DNA from: Polyangium sp. y55x31
Lineage (GTDB): Bacteria > Myxococcota_A > Polyangia > Polyangiales > Polyangiaceae
Length of the DNA stretch: 64,000 bases
Assembly: GCF_029946505.1 (NCBI RefSeq)
Contig: NZ_JARZHG010000037.1
Location: forward strand, 52,373 to 116,372
Direction of reading: 5' to 3'
Numbering within the stretch: position 1 is the stretch's first letter; every line of letters begins with the position of its first letter. This document shows, in pieces, positions 29,998 through 38,514 of this stretch. The notes below the pieces were generated by a model. The model did not search any database. It was given only the letters and a program-made list of their open reading frames with translations, and was not told the DNA's origin. Position numbers and translations under genes: made by a program.

Positions 29998-30057
29998 GCC
30001 AGCGGCCTGTATCACGGGACCGACGCGGGGGTCAAGGGCAGGCCGCTGCTCGCGTCT

Positions 30058-31485
30058 TCAATAGGTGAACGTGGTCCACGTACCGAAAAAGTCGACGTCC
30101 GCGCCGCCCGCCTCGACGTACGCCGGTCCCGCGAACACGTGCGAGTATTCCATATTGAAGGACAGGTGCCGCGCCGCGCGGTAGCCGAACGAGAGGGACA
30201 TCTGCGCGGCGGTGAACGGGGCCCGCGTGTCGGTCGCGCGGATGAACGGAGCCCCGGGCGGCTGGTAGACGGCGTCCTCGACGGCCTGACGCCAGAAAAA
30301 CGTGCAGCCGGCCTCGGCGCTCACGACGCCCTTCTCGAATTGCAAGAGCGGGTGGACCTCGTAAAGGTTCGTCGGGTAAATCGCTGGCAGCGCGCTGAAA
30401 AACGTCTGGTTCGGGAAGAGCGGGTGGAAGGTGGAGACGGCGCCGTCGCCGGCGCGCGAATCGCCGCTCAGGGCGTCCCATCGGACGCCGATGCGGAGCG
30501 GGGAAAACGCGCCGGGGAGGCGCTGCCAGAGGCCGCCTGCGAATCCCCAGGCGAGGATCGACGCGTCGCCGACGGTGCCGCCCTGCAAGAGCCCGTGCAC
30601 GATGTACTCGAACCCCGAAGCCAATTCACCGAACGCGCGTACACCGAGCGTGTGGCGGACCTCGCGGCCGCTGATCTCGCGATAGGTGACGTCAGGCCGG
30701 TCGCGGCCGAGGTAAAACGCGTCGAGGCTCGCGGCTTTCCCGGGAGCCAGGGCGAGCGTGAAATAGGTGCCCCAGAATCGGTTCTCGAAATTGGGCGCGT
30801 CATCGAAGACGCCGCGTTCGAGGATCGGGACGGCGCCGAAGAAGGTGTCGTTTTTCCACGTGCGTCCCGAGAGGGAGATACGCGCGAGGTCGAACGATTG
30901 CCGGACGTTCGTCCCGTCCCTCGCGCTCACCCAGCGCGTGGAACCGAGCGACATCTCTTGCCGTCCCACGCGCGCGACGATGCCGACGCCGAATGCCTTG
31001 CCGCGAACCTCCAGGAAGAGCTGTGGCGTATCGAGGAGGTCCGCGCCCGGCGGCTCGTCGCGCGCGGGAGCGCCGAGCGCCTCGAAGGAGCCGATCTGCG
31101 CGAAGAGCCGGATCTGCGGGTGAAACACGAGATCGGCGTGCAGGAGGTTGCGCACGAAGAGGACGCTCTCCCGCGGCTCGGCGGAAGCCGGCGCGAGATC
31201 GACGGGCGCGAGATATTCGTACCGCAATCGATGCTGGCCGCCGAGGGAGAGGTGGCCGCCGGGCCAGAGCGGCACGTATTTGAGGGCATCGAAGGGGTCG
31301 TCGCCACGCGCGTGCGCGAGGTAGCTGTAATCCTCGAGGTATCGCAAGGACTGGTAGCGGGGCGCCGGCGCCGCCGTTCGCTCGCCGCCGTGGACGTCCT
31401 GCGCGCGCGCGGAGGTCGGCGTGGTTGCGAGCCCGAAAAACACGCCCGTCGCGAGGACGAGCGCCGAGGTCCGAAGAGGTCGCAT
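30058..31485 (-). CDS. Outer-membrane beta-barrel, alginate-export (AlgE)-like
   Basis: 475 residues with a signal peptide (TSALVLATGVFFGLATTPTSARA, cleavage near residue 27-28). The remainder shows alternating aromatic strands and ends in an aromatic residue (TWTTFTY), as do outer-membrane barrels. The start of the mature part (SLRYLEDYSYLAHARGDDPFDALKYVPL, then LSLGGQHRLRYEYL) matches the alginate_exp/AlgE-type porin family. Substrate is not necessarily alginate. It lies 43 bases downstream of the MFS exporter gene on the same strand, suggesting a joint export path. Confidence 0.82.
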   Translation of the reverse strand: MRPLRTSALVLATGVFFGLATTPTSARAQDVHGGERTAAPAPRYQSLRYLEDYSYLAHARGDDPFDALKYVPLWPGGHLSLGGQHRLRYEYLAPVDLAPASAEPRESVLFVRNLLHADLVFHPQIRLFAQIGSFEALGAPARDEPPGADLLDTPQLFLEVRGKAFGVGIVARVGRQEMSLGSTRWVSARDGTNVRQSFDLARISLSGRTWKNDTFFGAVPILERGVFDDAPNFENRFWGTYFTLALAPGKAASLDAFYLGRDRPDVTYREISGREVRHTLGVRAFGELASGFEYIVHGLLQGGTVGDASILAWGFAGGLWQRLPGAFSPLRIGVRWDALSGDSRAGDGAVSTFHPLFPNQTFFSALPAIYPTNLYEVHPLLQFEKGVVSAEAGCTFFWRQAVEDAVYQPPGAPFIRATDTRAPFTAAQMSLSFGYRAARHLSFNMEYSHVFAGPAYVEAGGADVDFFGTWTTFTY

Positions 31486-31528
31486 CAGAGGACGCTGCGG
31501 GAGCGATCGAGGAGGTGTTCGAGGTTCG

Positions 31529-33178
31529 TCACGGCTCTTCCTTGTGCGCACGATCCGCGATTTCGAGCCCCCGCGCGCGGGCGGCGGCCGCCGAGCGCGC
31601 GTCGACGAGGTGCACGACGCCTGCGTCTTCGGAGAGCGCGCGAATGCGATCGAGGAGCGCCTTGTCCGCCGCGACGGCGCGGCGGTGCTGGCGGAGGTGC
31701 TCGGCCCACGAGGCGACGAGGAAGGTCTCGACGAGCCCGTCCTTGCCGCCGAGGTCTTCATAAAGCGCCCAATCGATGGCCCCGTCGCGGCGCCGGAGAG
31801 ATTCGAGGTCCGGGGCGAGCGAGAGGAATTCGGCGCGCTGCTCGGGCCGCACGACATAACGCCGCTCGACGAGCACAGGGCCGGCGTCGATGTCGATCGG
31901 GACCTCGATCACGGGCTCGGGCCAGGCGTCGAAGCTCGCGACGTCATCCTTCCGCGCGGCGCCGAGCTTCCATCGGAGCGCCGAGAGCAAACCGACGAGC
32001 ACGCAGGCCGCGGCCGCCGAGAGCGTCGCGGCGCTGCCGATACGCCCCGCGAGCGTGCCCCACCCGAAGCTGCCGAGCCCGAGGCCGCCCTGGAAGACCA
32101 AGAGATAAAGGCCGAGCGCGCGAGATTGCACCCAGCCAGGCGCCGCCGAGCTCGCCGCGACGTTGAAGCTCGACATGATGCTGATCCACGCGACGCCCGT
32201 GGCGAGCATGGACGCATAAAGCGCCGCCTCGACCCGGACGTGCGCGAGGATGGCCATCGAGCCGGCATACACGACCGTGGCAAAGGCGACGAGCTTGTCG
32301 GAGCCGAGCTTTTGCCGCACGCGGGGCATGACGGCGGCCCCTGCGAGCGCGCCCGCGCCGATACAACCCAGCAAAATGCCGAAGCGGAGCGGGGTCATGT
32401 GGAGCTCGCGCCGCGCGACGACGGGGAGGAGCGCCCACAATGCGCTGCCGGCCAGGATGAACGCGGCCGCGCGCACGAGCACGGCCCGAAGCGCGGGCGC
32501 CCGGCGCGCGAAACGAAGCCCCGCCACGATGGCGCCCACGACACGCTCGGGCGGCAAGGTCGCCTTCGTGACGGGAGGTTTCCAGCGGAGGACCTGGATG
32601 ACGACCACGAAAAACGCGATCGCATTGAACGTATAAACGGGCCCGCTGCCCGCGAGCGCGAGGCCAATGCCGCCGATGGCAGGGCCGAGCGCACGCGCGA
32701 CATTGACGGCGACGCCGCTCAAGGTGACGGCCGACGCGAGCTCGGCCTTGTCGACGAGCGACGGAAGAACGGCCTGCCAGAGCGGCGCCGAGAGCGCCGC
32801 GCCGAGGCCGAGGGCGAACGTGAGCGCGAGCAGGCTCGTCGGACCGAGGAGCCCAGCAAAGGAGAGCGCGGCGAGCACGGCCGAAACCAGCGCCATCCAC
32901 GTGGCGAAGGAGGCGAGGAGCTTTCGGCGATCGAAGATGTCGCCAAAGGCCGCCGCGGGCAAACCAATCAAAAAGACCGGCAAGCTCGAAGCCGTCTGGA
33001 GCAGCGCCACGTACACCGGCGCCGTCCCGAACGACGTCATGTCCCAGCTCCCCGCCGCATTCTGGACCCAGAGCCCGACATTCGACGCGAGCGCGCCGAG
33101 CCACAAGGATCGAAAGACCTCGCGGCGCAGCGGCGCCCATGCGTCGGGCGCGGCGGTCTCGGTTGTCCCTGCCACCAT
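31529..33178 (-). CDS. MFS exporter with C-terminal monooxygenase-like domain (MFS_3 type)
   Basis: 549 residues. Residues 1-410 carry about twelve TM helices and the motif GDIFDRRKLL. The last 120 residues (RRYVVRPEQRAEFLSLAP...DLGGKDGLVETFLVASWAEHLRQH) form an antibiotic-biosynthesis-monooxygenase-like ferredoxin fold. This composition is typical of the MFS_3/EntS-like 'transmembrane secretion effector' family. Substrate unknown. First gene of the pair with the AlgE-like porin. No divergent regulator is adjacent. Confidence 0.85.
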   Translation of the reverse strand: MVAGTTETAAPDAWAPLRREVFRSLWLGALASNVGLWVQNAAGSWDMTSFGTAPVYVALLQTASSLPVFLIGLPAAAFGDIFDRRKLLASFATWMALVSAVLAALSFAGLLGPTSLLALTFALGLGAALSAPLWQAVLPSLVDKAELASAVTLSGVAVNVARALGPAIGGIGLALAGSGPVYTFNAIAFFVVVIQVLRWKPPVTKATLPPERVVGAIVAGLRFARRAPALRAVLVRAAAFILAGSALWALLPVVARRELHMTPLRFGILLGCIGAGALAGAAVMPRVRQKLGSDKLVAFATVVYAGSMAILAHVRVEAALYASMLATGVAWISIMSSFNVAASSAAPGWVQSRALGLYLLVFQGGLGLGSFGWGTLAGRIGSAATLSAAAACVLVGLLSALRWKLGAARKDDVASFDAWPEPVIEVPIDIDAGPVLVERRYVVRPEQRAEFLSLAPDLESLRRRDGAIDWALYEDLGGKDGLVETFLVASWAEHLRQHRRAVAADKALLDRIRALSEDAGVVHLVDARSAAAARARGLEIADRAHKEEP

Positions 33179-33193
33179 ACGCAGTTTTTCTTT

Positions 33194-35056
33194 CTAGAAC
33201 GCCCAGCAGGAGCAGCCGAGGACGCCCCAGAATGCGGTTTCATCGGAGGCTGGGATGCGGGAAAGGAGCGCGCGGGCCCGATCGTGGCCGTGCACGGCGC
33301 AAGGATCCGCGGCGAAACAGGCGGTGCCGAGGGCCTGGCCGCGGCCCTGCGAGGGCGCCACGCGGCGCTGGTAGCCGCCGAACGTGCGCACGGGCGACCA
33401 ATCGGGCATGGCCGGCGGCAAGGGCGGCGCGAGCGACGCGTGCTCTTCGGCGCCGTGGACGATCTTGCCGCCGAGGATCGTCAGGACAGACTCGATGTCC
33501 TGGATCTCGTCCTCGGGCACGGCGAAGTAATCGGCAGAGAGCACGGCGAGGTCCGCGAGCTGCCCGACCTTGATTTGCCCTTTCTTGCCCTCCTCCGAGG
33601 AGAACCAGGTATTCCGCTCGGTCCAGAGCCGGAGCGCCGTCTCCCGATCCAATCGGTTGTCCTCGGGATAAAGCGACAGACCACCGATCGTCTTGCCCGT
33701 GACGAGCCACGCGAGCGAGACCCACGGGTTGTAGGAGGCGACACGCGTGGCATCCGTGCCAGCGCCGACGGGCAACCCAGCCGCGAGCATCTTTCGCACG
33801 GGCGGCGTGTGTTCGGCCGCGCGCGCGCCATACCGCTCGACGAAATATTCGCCCTGGTAGACCATCCGGTGCTGCACCGCAATGCCGCCGCCGAGGGCCG
33901 CGACACGATCGATGTTGCGATCCGAGATCGTCTCGGCATGGTCGAAGAACCAGTGCAAGCCGCCAAACGGGATGTCGCGGTTCACCTTCTCGAAGACGTC
34001 GAGCGCGCGGGAGATCGTCTCGTCATAGGTTGCGTGCAGGCGGAACGGCCAGCGGCCCTCGACGAGCACACGCACGACGCCCTCGAGCTCGGTCTCCATC
34101 GACGCAGGTAGGTCGGGCCGCGGTTCGCGAAAGTCCTCGAAATCGGCCGCGGAGAAGACGAGCATCTCGCCGGCGCCGTTGTGCCGGAACGAGTCGTCCC
34201 CCTGCCCCGGGCTCACCATGCCGATCCATTTGCGGAAATCAGCGACCTCGCCGCCCTTGTTCTGCGTGAAGAGGTTGTACGCGATCCGCAACGTGAGCTC
34301 GCCGTCGTCCGCGAGCTTGCGGATGATCTCGTAATCCTCCGGATAATTCTGAAATCCGCCGCCCGCGTCGATGACGCCCGTGACGCCGAGCCGGTTCATC
34401 TCGCGCATGAAATGGCGGGTCGAATTGAGCTGGTATTCGGGGGGCAACTTCGGCCCCTTCGCCAGCGTGGCATAGAGGATGAGCGCATTGGGCTTCGCGA
34501 GGAGGAGGCCCGTGGGCTCGCCATTCGAATCACGCTGGATCTCGCCGCCCGGCGGGTTCGGCGTATCCTTCGTGTACCCGCAGACGCGGAGCGCCGCCCG
34601 GTTGAGCAAGGCGCGATCGTAGAGGTGCAGGATGAAGACGGGCGTGTCGGGCGCGACGCGGTTCAGCTCGTCGAGCGTGGGGAGGCGTTTCTCCACGAAT
34701 TGAAGCTCGGTGAAACCACCAACGACACGCACCCATTGCGGCGCAGGCGTCACCGCGACCTGCCGCTCGAGCATGTGCATCGCATCGGCAAGCGAACGCA
34801 CGCCATCCCAGCGGAGCTCCATGTTGTAATTGAGCCCGCCGCGAATGACGTGCATGTGGCTGTCGATCAGCCCAGGAACGACGCGGCGGCCCCGGAGGTC
34901 GACCACGCGGGTGCGCTCATCCGCGAGCGCAAGGATCTCTTTCGCACTGCCGACGGCGGAGAACTTGCCGCCCTCGATCGCCACCGCCTCGGGCACAGCC
35001 GCGCCCGCGTCGAGCGTGGTGAATCGTCCATTCGTGAGAATCAAGTCCGCTGCCAT
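33194..35056 (-). CDS. Amidohydrolase family protein (YtcJ-like)
   Basis: 620 residues starting at ATG 35056 with a GGAGG ribosome site. It has the amidohydrolase-3 layout: N-terminal beta sandwich, VVPGLIDSHMHVIRGG (HxH metal site), internal FDHAETIS and GAGTDATRVASYNPW (Asp after the barrel), and C-terminal LADLAVLSADYF. These are zinc enzymes that hydrolyse amides or esters; the long YtcJ-type subgroup is poorly characterised. It is not joined to the isochorismatase gene, being separated by the long repeat element. Confidence 0.87.
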   Translation of the reverse strand: MAADLILTNGRFTTLDAGAAVPEAVAIEGGKFSAVGSAKEILALADERTRVVDLRGRRVVPGLIDSHMHVIRGGLNYNMELRWDGVRSLADAMHMLERQVAVTPAPQWVRVVGGFTELQFVEKRLPTLDELNRVAPDTPVFILHLYDRALLNRAALRVCGYTKDTPNPPGGEIQRDSNGEPTGLLLAKPNALILYATLAKGPKLPPEYQLNSTRHFMREMNRLGVTGVIDAGGGFQNYPEDYEIIRKLADDGELTLRIAYNLFTQNKGGEVADFRKWIGMVSPGQGDDSFRHNGAGEMLVFSAADFEDFREPRPDLPASMETELEGVVRVLVEGRWPFRLHATYDETISRALDVFEKVNRDIPFGGLHWFFDHAETISDRNIDRVAALGGGIAVQHRMVYQGEYFVERYGARAAEHTPPVRKMLAAGLPVGAGTDATRVASYNPWVSLAWLVTGKTIGGLSLYPEDNRLDRETALRLWTERNTWFSSEEGKKGQIKVGQLADLAVLSADYFAVPEDEIQDIESVLTILGGKIVHGAEEHASLAPPLPPAMPDWSPVRTFGGYQRRVAPSQGRGQALGTACFAADPCAVHGHDRARALLSRIPASDETAFWGVLGCSCWAF

Positions 35057-35077
35057 GTCGACCTCCTCAAGGTATAC

Positions 35078-35384
35078 GCGGGGCGTTGCCCCGCACCCCA
35101 GAAGGGGGCTGTCCGCCCCCTTCACCCCGGACCAGGCACGGCCTGGACCGAAGGCGGAAAAGCCGCGCGATGCGCGGTTTTTCCGACGGGCCCGTGGCAA
35201 GACCAGGGACAGCGATGCCGGTTGAAGCCGTCTTGGCTGGCAACGTCGCTCGCCGGTCTTGACTCGGCCTGTTCGATGAACTGCGCATCGTGCAGTTCAT
35301 CGACCCCGGGTCCAGCGCTTGCGCTGGTCCGGGTGCAGGGGCGGACAGCCCCTGCTCGGGTCCGGGGTGAAACCCCGGCGCTAC
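35078..35384 (-). repeat. Multi-hairpin 3'-end element, copy B (full length)
   Basis: About 307 bases of consecutive stem-loops. Read on the minus strand it starts five bases after the stop of the isochorismatase gene (35389) and runs: a CCGGGG-type hairpin, GGGGC-tgtcc-GCCCC (35337-35353), CCAGCGCAAGCGCTGG, a GATGAACTGC stem, a 64-base core bounded by CAAGACC/GGTCTTG (35199-35262), an A/T-containing 13-bp stem (35155-35186), and an inverted copy of the three-hairpin end module finishing with GCGGGGC-gtt-GCCCCGC (35078-35094). It matches copy C in the opposite window orientation. Confidence 0.9.
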
Positions 35385-35388
35385 GCGG

Positions 35389-36045
35389 TCAGTGGCCGCC
35401 TTCGCCGCCGCCGAACATGGTCTTGGCATACGTGATGCCGAGACCATACGCGCCGCCGAGCTCCCTGGCGAGGCCTGTGACGGCGTCGTACGTCGCGGTG
35501 CGCGCCCAGTCGCGCTGTAGCTCGAGGAGGTACTGGAGCGACGTCATCGGGCGAGCGCCGGCTTGCACCATTCGATCCATGGCCCGGTCGTGCGCCTCGG
35601 TCGAGATGTCGCCGCAGGCGTCCGCGATGACGTACACCTCGAAGCCCTGATCGATTGCCGAGAGGGCGGGGCCGACGATGCACACGGAGGTCCAGAGGCC
35701 GCCGAGCACGATACGGCCCTTCCCAATCTGGTTGACGCGGTCGGCGATGCGCGGATCCTCCCATGTATTCATCGAGGTCCGATCGATGACGTCGGCGTCC
35801 GGGAATGCCCGCTTGATTTCGGAGAACATGGGCCCGGAGAACGATTTTTCTGCGACCGTGGTCAGGATCGTGGAGACCCCGAAGATCTTCGCGGCGTGCG
35901 CCACGAGCCCCGCGTTGTTGCGCAGGAGCGTGGTGTCGATCGACTTCGTCGCGAACGCCATCTGCGATTGATGATCGATCAGGATGAGGGTGTGATCCTG
36001 CGGGTTCAGAAGGGTCCGGCCGGGGGCTGCGATCGCTTTCGTCAT
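35389..36045 (-). CDS. Isochorismatase-family hydrolase (YcaC-like)
   Basis: 218 residues. Cysteine-hydrolase fold with Asp24 (LILIDHQSQM) and nucleophile Cys122 (GGLWTSVCIV); the position usually occupied by Lys appears to be Arg89 (DRTSMNTWEDP). Close YcaC-type proteins share this segment. YcaC itself has no established substrate. The ribosome site AGGAG precedes ATG 36045. The LysR regulator lies upstream on the same strand, 109 bases away, and may control it. Confidence 0.87.
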   Translation of the reverse strand: MTKAIAAPGRTLLNPQDHTLILIDHQSQMAFATKSIDTTLLRNNAGLVAHAAKIFGVSTILTTVAEKSFSGPMFSEIKRAFPDADVIDRTSMNTWEDPRIADRVNQIGKGRIVLGGLWTSVCIVGPALSAIDQGFEVYVIADACGDISTEAHDRAMDRMVQAGARPMTSLQYLLELQRDWARTATYDAVTGLARELGGAYGLGITYAKTMFGGGEGGH

Positions 36046-36154
36046 GATGGTCTCCTCTGCTCGATGTCGGCCGGGATGTGCCCGGCCGAGGCGCGCGGGG
36101 AATCTATCGGCCTGGCGGAGGCGCCCGCAATCCCCATTCGAATGATGGGACCTA

Positions 36155-37102
36155 TCACCTCGGCCGATGGTTGCGGCGTCGTTTTTTTGCTTCGCGCGGC
36201 CGATGCGGAAGGCCCGCGTCGCGCGGGCACAGGTGCTGGAGCTCCGTGAGTATCCAGCGATGAACGGGGCCGAACGCCGCGTCCGGTCGGTAAATGGCAG
36301 AGAGATGCAATACATGCTCGCCTGCCCCCCAGGGCTCGGGTTGGATTCGTGCGAGGCGCTTCGCCCGTAAGTCAGCCTGCACGACGTGCTCGGGCAGATT
36401 GCCCCAGCCGAGCCCGGCCCGCACGAATGCGTGCTTCGTGGCGAGATCGGCGACGCAGAACGTGCGAAAGGACAGTACGGAATGATCGCCCTGCTCCGGC
36501 GCTGCGAGGACCACCTGCACGTGATCGGCGAAACGCGACACCGGAATGCGGCCTTCGTACCGCGCGAGCGGGTGCTCGACGGAGACGACCGGGATCATGC
36601 GAATGGGCGACAGCACCTGGCGCTCGAGGCCCGGGGGGATGCCCATCGCGCCCACGACGCCGAGCGTGGCCGCGCCCGAGAGGACACGCTCGGCGACGAG
36701 GGAGGTTGGTTGCGTATCGACGCGGAGATCCACGGAGGGAAAGGCAGACGCGAGGCCGCGGCAGAGATCGACGAGCGCGCAGACCGGGAAAAGGGCGTCG
36801 ACGCAAAGAGAGACGGAGGCCTCGAGCCCCGTGACCATGCCGGCCGCGAGCTTGCGCAGCGAATCGGCCTCGCCCACGACGCGGCGGGCGGCGATGAGCA
36901 TGGAGCGGCCCTCGGCGGTCAAGGTGGGCAGCTTCGTCGAGCGATCCCAGAGGGCCACGCCGAGCTGCGCTTCGAGGTTCGCGATCGCCTGGCTGACCGC
37001 CGATTGCACGCGGCGCAGCTTGCGCGCCGCAGCCGAGAAGCTCCCCTCGTCCGCCGCGGTGATGAACACGCGGAGCTGATCCAGGGTTACCGTGTCGAGC
37101 AT
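36155..37102 (-). CDS. LysR-family transcriptional regulator
   Basis: 315 residues. The HTH (QLRVFITAADEGSFSAAARKLRRVQSAVSQAIANLEAQLGVALWDRS) is followed by a complete effector-binding domain. The C-terminus is unusually basic (REAKKRRRNHRPR). It could control the downstream isochorismatase gene or the divergent zinc dehydrogenase gene 221 bases away. The start is at 37102, five bases after TAGGAT. Confidence 0.9.
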   Translation of the reverse strand: MLDTVTLDQLRVFITAADEGSFSAAARKLRRVQSAVSQAIANLEAQLGVALWDRSTKLPTLTAEGRSMLIAARRVVGEADSLRKLAAGMVTGLEASVSLCVDALFPVCALVDLCRGLASAFPSVDLRVDTQPTSLVAERVLSGAATLGVVGAMGIPPGLERQVLSPIRMIPVVSVEHPLARYEGRIPVSRFADHVQVVLAAPEQGDHSVLSFRTFCVADLATKHAFVRAGLGWGNLPEHVVQADLRAKRLARIQPEPWGAGEHVLHLSAIYRPDAAFGPVHRWILTELQHLCPRDAGLPHRPREAKKRRRNHRPR

Positions 37103-37107
37103 CGTAA

Positions 37108-37113
37108 ATCCTA
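37108..37113 (-). promoter_or_regulatory. -10-like hexamer TAGGAT before the second LysR gene
   Basis: TAGGAT is followed by five bases and the ATG at 37102. A CACCC/GGGTG dyad at 37131-37146 lies just upstream. Confidence 0.4.
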
Positions 37114-37323
37114 TCTCTTTCTTGCGCAGACACCCTCACCTGGGTGGTGCAAAACTCCCGTTCAAACCGTACGTGCGCATTTCCCGCAGCGCCGTGCGGC
37201 CTCAGGGTACGGGATGTTTCCGCGCAGGCGACAAAGGCCGTGAGCGTCCGCTCCCGACGCGCGGAGCCGGCCCAGGCTTGACGCGAGATCCGGCGATCCG
37301 ACATTGACGCGGAGGGGGATGTC

Positions 37324-38496
37324 GTGAGGGCGGTCGTCTACAAAGGTCGGCTCGAGGTCGCGGTCGAGGAGGTCCCCGATGCGCGTATCGAGGAGACGAC
37401 CGACGTTATCGTGAGGATCACCTCGGCCGCCATTTGCGGCAGTGATCTGCACATGTACGAAGGCCGCACCGCCGCGCAGCCGGGAACCGTACTCGGCCAC
37501 GAGCCGCTCGGCGTCGTGGAGGAGGTCGGCTCCGCGGTCGAGCGGGTGAAGAAGGGTGACCGGGTGGTGATGCCCTTCAATATCTCCTGCGGGACGTGTT
37601 TCAACTGCAAACGCGGATACACGGCGGCTTGCCTCAACGTCAACCCGAGCGCGCACGGCGGCGCGTACGGGTACGTGGGAATGGGCCCCTTCCGTGGAGG
37701 GCAGGCCGAGCACCTCCGGGTGCCCTTCGCCGACACCAACTGCCTCTCGTTGCCCGGCGAGCCGGGGGACATCTTCGAGACAGACTTCGTGCTCCTCGCC
37801 GACGTGTTCCCGACAGGCTGGTTTGCCGCGGATCTGGCCGCCGTGGAGCCGGGGATGAGCGTGGCCGTCTTCGGCGCCGGGCCCGTCGGGCTCCTCTCGG
37901 CGTACTCCGCGTCGCTGCGCGGAGCGGACGAGATCTACGTCGTCGATTACGTGCCGGACCGGCTCGCCCGGGCCGAGGCGATGGGCGCGACGGCCATCGA
38001 CTTCATGCGCGGCGATCCGGTGGAGCAGATCATCGCGCTCCGAAAAGCCCGGGGGACCGCCGCGGCCAAGATGGATGGCGTGATGTCCGGCATCGAGGCC
38101 GTCGGATTCCAGGCCGTCGATTGGTCGGATCCGTCCCACGAGGCGCCAAATCGGATCATCGAGGATTTGATCCGGCTGGTCAACCCGACCGGCCACATCG
38201 GCATCGTCGGCCTCTACGTCCCCGAGGACCCGGGCGGGAAGAACCCGCACGCGAAGAAGGGAGAGATCCAGATCTCGTTCGGCAAGCTCTGGGAAAAAGG
38301 AATCTCCTTTGGAACGGGCCAGACTCCGGTGATGCGCTATGGTAGTCGCCTGCGCGATCTCGTCACTTCCGGCCGGGCCCGCCCGAGCCAGGTCGTGACC
38401 CACCGGATGCCGCTCGACGCCGCGCCCGAGGCGTATGCCAAGCTCAGCCGCCGCGAGGACGGGTTCGCGAAGGTGATCCTCGACCCGAACATGTAA
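37324..38496 (+). CDS. Zinc-dependent dehydrogenase (glutathione-independent formaldehyde dehydrogenase-like)
   Basis: 390 residues. Medium-chain dehydrogenase with catalytic zinc ligands Cys38, His59 and Glu60, structural zinc cysteines 89, 92, 95 and 103, and a GAGPVG cofactor motif (184-189). The long AGMSGIEAVG-like region (here DGVMSGIEAVGFQAVDWSDPSHEAPNRI) and ITSAAICGSDLHMYEG resemble FdhA-type formaldehyde dehydrogenases/dismutases, which oxidise formaldehyde without added glutathione. Specificity is inferred. GTG 37324 follows a GGAGGGGGA ribosome site. The histidine kinase gene starts 19 bases after the stop, and a GFA-domain gene follows that. Confidence 0.87.
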   Translation: MRAVVYKGRLEVAVEEVPDARIEETTDVIVRITSAAICGSDLHMYEGRTAAQPGTVLGHEPLGVVEEVGSAVERVKKGDRVVMPFNISCGTCFNCKRGYTAACLNVNPSAHGGAYGYVGMGPFRGGQAEHLRVPFADTNCLSLPGEPGDIFETDFVLLADVFPTGWFAADLAAVEPGMSVAVFGAGPVGLLSAYSASLRGADEIYVVDYVPDRLARAEAMGATAIDFMRGDPVEQIIALRKARGTAAAKMDGVMSGIEAVGFQAVDWSDPSHEAPNRIIEDLIRLVNPTGHIGIVGLYVPEDPGGKNPHAKKGEIQISFGKLWEKGISFGTGQTPVMRYGSRLRDLVTSGRARPSQVVTHRMPLDAAPEAYAKLSRREDGFAKVILDPNM

Positions 38497-38514
38497 TGCA
38501 AGGGGGATGGGGAA

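Noticed and set aside
31421..34111. 896-codon plus-strand frame across MFS and amidohydrolase genes
   Set aside because: Opposite strand of two well-supported genes with clear motifs; charged low-complexity translation.
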